A stretch of 10,137 bases of DNA from Gammaproteobacteria bacterium (GTDB lineage Bacteria; Pseudomonadota; Gammaproteobacteria; Ga0077536): assembly GCA_003540955.1 (NCBI GenBank), contig DPMX01000177.1, forward strand, positions 1 through 10,137. Reading direction: 5' to 3'. Both the position numbers and the translations under genes were made by a program. Below, piece after piece: positions 6,727 to 10,137 of this stretch; positions within the stretch are counted from its first letter, which is position 1; every line of letters starts with the position of its first letter. Under the pieces are notes generated by a model, which worked only from the letters and a program-made list of their open reading frames with translations, was not told where the DNA came from and made no database searches.

Positions 6727-6755
6727 CTACGCCCATAACATTATTTCTCCGTAGG
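6726..6755. repeat. Inverted repeat upstream of the VOC gene
   Basis: CCTACG (6726-6731) and CGTAGG (6750-6755) are perfect 6-base arms with an 18-base interval. No U-run follows, so it is not a typical terminator for the preceding gene. It could be an operator or chance. Confidence 0.25.
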
Positions 6756-6841
6756 TATTGGTGCTGTTACCCGATCAGTATTCCCTAGAATTTTCAGCTA
6801 TTATATGAATTGTTTGCAGAAACGACCTGAGTGAGGGTTCT

Positions 6842-7423
6842 ATGACGAACCGACCAGTAGACCCAGAACAACCACCAGTATCTGGACTCCACCACTCCGC
6901 TTACCGTTGTCGAGATGCCGAAGAAACCCGTGTGTTTTATGAAGATACTTTGGGTTTCCCAATGAAAATGGCGTTGCACAACCATGTTCATCCGACTACA
7001 GGTGAGCCGGATGTGTTTATGCATCTGTTCTTTGATATAGGAAGTCACGTCGGTGGGAAAGCAAATTACATCGCTTTCTTTGATGTACCGGATCACCCAG
7101 GCGATGATCCGAAGGAGTTGTATAAAACGCGCTGGGGCTTGGACCTGCACTTTGCCATGGGTCTCGCCGATCATGAAGCTCTGCACGCATGGAAGGACAG
7201 GCTCGAGAGACTTGAGATCGAGGTTGAAGGACCGATAGACCACGGTATGTTTTCTTCAATCTATTTTCATGATCCGAACGGCTACCGCCTCGAATTTTCT
7301 GCTGCCAACGCCGCGCAATCGGAGGTCTTTGAGCAGCATGTGCGTGATGCACATGAGAATATGAAAAAATGGAACGCCTGGAAGGTTAACCGCCACGTTA
7401 AGGTAGCGGTTGGTCAGGAGTAA
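6842..7423 (+). CDS. VOC-fold (glyoxalase/extradiol dioxygenase-like) protein
   Basis: A 193-residue metal-binding protein of the vicinal oxygen chelate superfamily, soluble and probably built from two beta-alpha-beta-beta-beta modules. Module one begins GLHHSAYRCRDAEETRVFYE (15-34), followed by DTLGFPM, the usual VOC opening with His18 as the first metal ligand. Module two contains DLHFAMGLADHEALHAW (101-117) with His103, and ends in YFHDPNGYRLEF (141-152), where Glu151 is the expected last ligand. The C-terminal 40 residues form an added helical tail. VOC proteins include lyases, isomerases, dioxygenases and resistance proteins, and the sequence does not decide between them. GAGGG lies 5 bases before the ATG. 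Transcription converges on the LLM gene, with only two bases between the stops. It may share control with the cysteine-rich gene through the 14-base repeat. Confidence 0.92.
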   Translation: MTNRPVDPEQPPVSGLHHSAYRCRDAEETRVFYEDTLGFPMKMALHNHVHPTTGEPDVFMHLFFDIGSHVGGKANYIAFFDVPDHPGDDPKELYKTRWGLDLHFAMGLADHEALHAWKDRLERLEIEVEGPIDHGMFSSIYFHDPNGYRLEFSAANAAQSEVFEQHVRDAHENMKKWNAWKVNRHVKVAVGQE

Positions 7424-7428
7424 GCTTA
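7421..7428. other. Facing stop codons in an 8-base palindrome
   Basis: TAAGCTTA is a perfect palindrome. Its first three bases are the stop of the VOC gene and its last three, read on the other strand, are the stop of the LLM gene. There is no room for a terminator between the genes, so transcripts from both sides must overlap in coding sequence. Confidence 0.9.
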
Positions 7429-8508
7429 CCGAAACGCAGGGATTACCGACTCGGCGAGATCTCGGAACACTCTACGCTGGTGATCCGCGGGAGGTAGGAA
7501 CACAACTTCATCGAGTCCTGCATCGGAGAGGCTTTGCAAGCGCGACGTAATTTCGGTTGGCGAGCCCACGATACACGTGTTCTCTATGGCTTCTGGTGTC
7601 ACGAAGATACGTTCTTCCGGCTGTAGAAACGTGCAGTGGCCGTTGTGGATTTGTCGAAAGCGGGCTGATTCAGGAAGGGTATACTCCTCAACGCGCCGGC
7701 AATATTGTTCCCACTGATCGGCGAAGAAGGGTGGGATGAGTTCGTCCTTTTCACCGTGTTGCTTCCAAACCTCCCAGGCAAAATGTAATACGCATGTAAC
7801 CATAGAGCCAGTTTCGTCGATTACTCGGTCATCGGTGAGTTTATCTCCGGCACGCAACACACAGGCAGAGGTAACACAGGCTTTATGAAAGTTAGCTGGA
7901 AGTTTACGTCCGGCTTTTTTTGCACCATGTTCGATCTGTTTTTGTGATGCAGCTATCTCATTAGGATCCACTGAAATCGTCATCCAACCATCGCCGTAGG
8001 TACCAGTGGCCTGCAATACTAACGGTCCGTTGGCAGCTACATATATCGGTATCGGTTTATCGAGATTGATGAAGTAGCGATCCCGGTGAATGAAGGCTAT
8101 ATCCCGAGTTTTACCGTCGTAGGTGTAATCGACTTCTTCTCCTGCAAGTAGTCCGCGAACTACCCGCAGGTATTCTCGGAAATCTTTAACTCCCATAGGA
8201 TCTTGCCCCATGACGCGCATAGCGGTGTGGCCAGTTCCGATACCGAGAAAGACTCGACCCGGCGCTAGCTGGGCAATCGACGCAATAGAATGGGCTGTAA
8301 CCGGCGCAATCCGAGTACCAGTGATCGCGACACCCGTTCCTATTTTAATCCGTTTTGTATTAACTGCCGCCAGTGCCATTGTTGCGTAGCAGTCGGACCA
8401 AATCATCTGCGAGTCCGGGACCCAGGCGGTGTCATAGCCAAGTTCCTCGGCGTAACGAATAAGTTCCCATTTATCGATATGGGTATCGAACATAATTCCG
8501 AATTGCAT
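7426..8508 (-). CDS. LLM-class flavin-dependent oxidoreductase (luciferase-like monooxygenase family)
   Basis: A 360-residue TIM-barrel flavoenzyme. The N-terminus MQFGIMFDTHIDKWELI and the segment YAEELGYDTAWVPDSQM (19-35) are the first barrel strands and helix. IKIGTGVAITGTRIAPVTAH (55-73) and LAPGRVFLGIGTG (81-93) are the conserved core. IPIYVAANGPLVLQATG (153-169), followed by YGDGWM, is the late flavin-side segment. The C-terminus has IVGSPTEITSRLQSLSDAGL, standard for the group. Relatives use FMNH2 with oxygen, or F420. The resemblance to the methylene-H4MPT-reductase/F420-glucose-6-phosphate-dehydrogenase side leaves F420 possible, and the cofactor cannot be settled here. GGAG and GAGG lie 5-11 bases before the ATG. 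It is 115 bases downstream of the hydrolase gene on the same strand, with an AT-rich palindrome just before it, so it may have its own promoter. Confidence 0.94.
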   Translation of the reverse strand: MQFGIMFDTHIDKWELIRYAEELGYDTAWVPDSQMIWSDCYATMALAAVNTKRIKIGTGVAITGTRIAPVTAHSIASIAQLAPGRVFLGIGTGHTAMRVMGQDPMGVKDFREYLRVVRGLLAGEEVDYTYDGKTRDIAFIHRDRYFINLDKPIPIYVAANGPLVLQATGTYGDGWMTISVDPNEIAASQKQIEHGAKKAGRKLPANFHKACVTSACVLRAGDKLTDDRVIDETGSMVTCVLHFAWEVWKQHGEKDELIPPFFADQWEQYCRRVEEYTLPESARFRQIHNGHCTFLQPEERIFVTPEAIENTCIVGSPTEITSRLQSLSDAGLDEVVFLPPADHQRRVFRDLAESVIPAFR

Positions 8509-8529
8509 GCCACCCTCTCCGTGTTGTTA

Positions 8530-8544
8530 TTATTTTGAAAATAA
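8530..8544. promoter_or_regulatory. AT-rich palindrome upstream of the LLM gene
   Basis: TTATTTTGAAAATAA is a perfect palindrome with 7-base arms around a central G, 22 bases before the LLM start codon. It is in the 115-base gap after the hydrolase gene. On the coding strand a poor promoter (TTGTAG, 18 bases, CAAAAT) overlaps it. It could be an operator, but palindromes of A and T arise easily. Confidence 0.3.
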
Positions 8545-8623
8545 CAAAAAGTGAGCTACAAATACTCTAACATCGCATTGCGTAAGTCTATTTGACCACA
8601 AAGACAGGGAATTGCTACTGACT

Positions 8624-9373
8624 TTAGTCGTTGATGAATTTTCGGACCAACTGATGGAAGTTTTCGGTATGCGTTATATGTGGACTGTGACCACAACCAT
8701 CCATTATCTTCAGTACTGATCCCTGGATTCGATTATGTATAGTCACCGCGTGATTTGTTCGCACGAGCGTATCTTCGGCGCCGTGAATGACCATCGTTGG
8801 GCATGATATTTGTTCGATCGGAGCTAAGCGGACATTCCCGCCTTGCCCATGTAGGCGCACCATCACATCGCACCATTTCCACCAGGTGGTTTTCCAGTAG
8901 GTTTCTCCATAAGCCTCCGTCAGCGCGTCACATACTTTGGTGGGCCACAAACTGACGTCACGACGCGCTTCGAAGATCTCGATGTCATCTGCTGTGACTT
9001 CGGCGAGCCCACCCCACACAACTAATCGCGACACTGTTTCCGGATACAACGCGCCCAAGCACAATGCGACGTCTGCACCTTCGCTCCATCCAAATACGGT
9101 GGCGGGCCCAAGTTTTAGCGCCTTTATGAAGGCGGCCATATCTTTAGCGTCACGCTGGTAGAAATCGTCTGGGTAGTCTCGATTTGGCGGGCGCGTATGG
9201 CCGTAGCCTCGCCGTTCGGGTGCGATCACCCGATAGTCGGCGCTAAAGGAGTCGATCTGTTTTGAGAAATCACTTTTTGCTGTCCCGATTGTCCCACCCA
9301 GCAAAACCAATGAGGCACCATTGCCCGTATCTATGTAATAGTAACTAATACCTCCTATTTCTATAGTTTCCAT
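8624..9373 (-). CDS. Alpha/beta hydrolase of the valacyclovir hydrolase (BPHL) type
   Basis: A 249-residue cytosolic serine hydrolase. The nucleophile elbow is GWSEGA (95-100) with Ser97; the acid is Asp201 in HGAEDTLV and the base His229 in GCGHSPH. It resembles human BPHL by recalled alignment along most of its length: RRGYGHTRPPNRDYPDDFYQ (54-73), RDAKDMAAFIKALKLG (74-89), and the lid segment after VVWGGLAEVTADD. In BPHL the residue after the serine is Asp123, reported to hold the substrate's alpha-amino group. Here it is Glu98, keeping the negative charge, so amino-acid esters or similar are candidate substrates (inference). The oxyanion strand reads LVLLGGTIGTAKSDF instead of the common HG form, also as in BPHL. 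The ATG lies 11 bases after the CoA-transferase stop, with no clear Shine-Dalgarno, which suggests translational coupling. Confidence 0.93.
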   Translation of the reverse strand: METIEIGGISYYYIDTGNGASLVLLGGTIGTAKSDFSKQIDSFSADYRVIAPERRGYGHTRPPNRDYPDDFYQRDAKDMAAFIKALKLGPATVFGWSEGADVALCLGALYPETVSRLVVWGGLAEVTADDIEIFEARRDVSLWPTKVCDALTEAYGETYWKTTWWKWCDVMVRLHGQGGNVRLAPIEQISCPTMVIHGAEDTLVRTNHAVTIHNRIQGSVLKIMDGCGHSPHITHTENFHQLVRKFIND

Positions 9374-9384
9374 TTGGTTAGCGT

Positions 9385-10137
9385 TCAGTGGTTTTTCGAA
9401 AACAAAACCCCATCGCGTGACAACGTATCGATATCTTCTGCCGAGCGTTCGAGTACGTTAGCTAAAATTGATTCGTTGTGTTGACCCAAGGTCGGCGCTT
9501 CCAATGGAATATTGTTCGGCAGGCGGCGCCACTTGATGGGGTGCCCCGGCATCTCAAACGGACCGTGTAGGGGGTCGTCAACCGTGCGAACTGTCCCGCG
9601 TTCACGTAGGTGAGGATTTTCTAGGGTCTCTCCGACTGAGAGTATTGGTGCGCATGGAACGTCGAAGTTACCAAGGTGATCAACTGCAGTTTGGATATCT
9701 GGAAACTTGGTCAGCCATGTTTCGATGATCTCGGTCAATTCGTCCCGCCGTGCCAACCTTCCCGGATCATCGGATAAGGTTGGATCTTCGCTGAGGTCTG
9801 GTCTTTCTATTGCTCGACAGAAATCCGGCCAGTGACGTAGCATTGCCATAATGATCAAGAAACCACCGGTGCCACGGAACACGCCACACGGACATAGATA
9901 ACTAAAATGACTTCCCTGACGCGTTGGGCTTACAGTGCCGCCGCTCCCACTATGGACATGCACGTTCGCTTCGTGATACGAGTAGTAGACATCCACCAAT
10001 GCTACGTCGAGGTGATCACCTTCCCCCGTGCGATTCCGATGATGGATCGCGGCCAACACGGCTAGAGCACCATGGACTCCGGTACTTGCATCACCAATAG
10101 CGGCCCCCGGGAGGCACGGTGGCTCGTCCGGGTCTCC
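9385..10137 (-). CDS. Class III CoA-transferase (CaiB/BaiF family), N-terminus outside the window
   Basis: The frame stays open to the last base, giving 250 C-terminal residues; the missing N-terminal part should be about 140-160 residues. A GTG at 10057-10059 is internal, not a start. The expected catalytic aspartate is in GAAIGDASTGVHGALAVLAA (codon 10090-10092), closely matching the GDSNTG segment around Asp169 of formyl-CoA transferase. HHRNRTGEGDHLDVALVD, FDVPCAPILSVGETLENPHL and APTLGQHNESIL are the following family blocks. It is distinct from the CoA-transferase at 4908-6146: the aspartate contexts (GDASTG against ADTVTP) differ, so they belong to different subgroups. The BPHL-like hydrolase gene starts 11 bases after its TGA, so the two are almost surely one transcript. 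This suggests that the acid released or used by the hydrolase is a CoA acceptor or donor. Substrate unknown. Confidence 0.94.
   Translation of the reverse strand, partial: GDPDEPPCLPGAAIGDASTGVHGALAVLAAIHHRNRTGEGDHLDVALVDVYYSYHEANVHVHSGSGGTVSPTRQGSHFSYLCPCGVFRGTGGFLIIMAMLRHWPDFCRAIERPDLSEDPTLSDDPGRLARRDELTEIIETWLTKFPDIQTAVDHLGNFDVPCAPILSVGETLENPHLRERGTVRTVDDPLHGPFEMPGHPIKWRRLPNNIPLEAPTLGQHNESILANVLERSAEDIDTLSRDGVLFSKNH

Noticed and set aside
6794..7352. Long minus-strand open frames opposite the VOC gene
   Set aside because: They lack recognisable domains, overlap a clear VOC protein and look like antisense shadows.
2857..9220. Shared 12-mer CTCGCCGTTCGG near 2860 and 9208
   Set aside because: Both copies are coding sequence for a Glu-Arg-Arg run in unrelated proteins, so it is coincidence of codon use.
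10057..10059. GTG as the start of the right-end CoA-transferase
   Set aside because: The reading frame continues upstream to the window edge with conserved family sequence, including the catalytic aspartate, so this codon is internal.

Overview
The window is a metabolic stretch from a bacterial chromosome of roughly balanced base composition. A compact RRM protein of the KLLVRNL type and a methyltransferase of a type I associate with Proteobacteria suggest a proteobacterium, possibly marine or environmental. Heavy use of crotonase, CaiB/BaiF, LLM and VOC families fits a catabolic generalist. The assignment rests on recalled family resemblance, not a search. I see no rRNA, tRNA, CRISPR array, IS element or phage gene, and no gap longer than 300 bases.

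Layout. At the left, a crotonase (11-805) and a small sulfotransferase-like protein (932-1537) lie on the minus strand. Divergent from them are a SAM methyltransferase (1579-2253) and a one-domain RRM protein (2334-2615). A 221-base gap (2616-2836) without a recognisable gene or convincing terminator follows. Then comes a minus-strand run transcribed as class III CoA-transferase (4908-6146), zinc alcohol dehydrogenase (3672-4763) and a second crotonase (2837-3628). In the divergent direction lie an exported eight-cysteine protein (6315-6686) and a VOC-fold protein (6842-7423). The right end holds a second minus-strand run: a truncated second class III CoA-transferase (9385 to beyond 10137), an alpha/beta hydrolase close to human valacyclovir hydrolase/BPHL (8624-9373), and an LLM-class flavin monooxygenase (7426-8508), whose stop codon faces that of the VOC gene across 2 bases.

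How the genes could work together (inference). An LLM flavoenzyme oxygenates a substrate. The BPHL-like hydrolase opens an ester. The zinc dehydrogenase oxidises an alcohol. The two CoA-transferases activate carboxylic acids, and the two crotonases, both lacking the hydratase glutamate pair, act on the resulting acyl-CoA. No substrate can be read from the sequence.

The best regulatory signal is a good sigma70-like promoter for the cysteine-rich gene (5/6 and 5/6 matches, 18-base spacer) with an inverted repeat inside the spacer. An exact 14-base repeat also lies upstream of both plus-strand genes there. I found no clear new defence or mobile system; the most unusual points are the crotonase active sites, the BPHL-type hydrolase paired with a CoA-transferase, and the cysteine-rich exported protein with its promoter.
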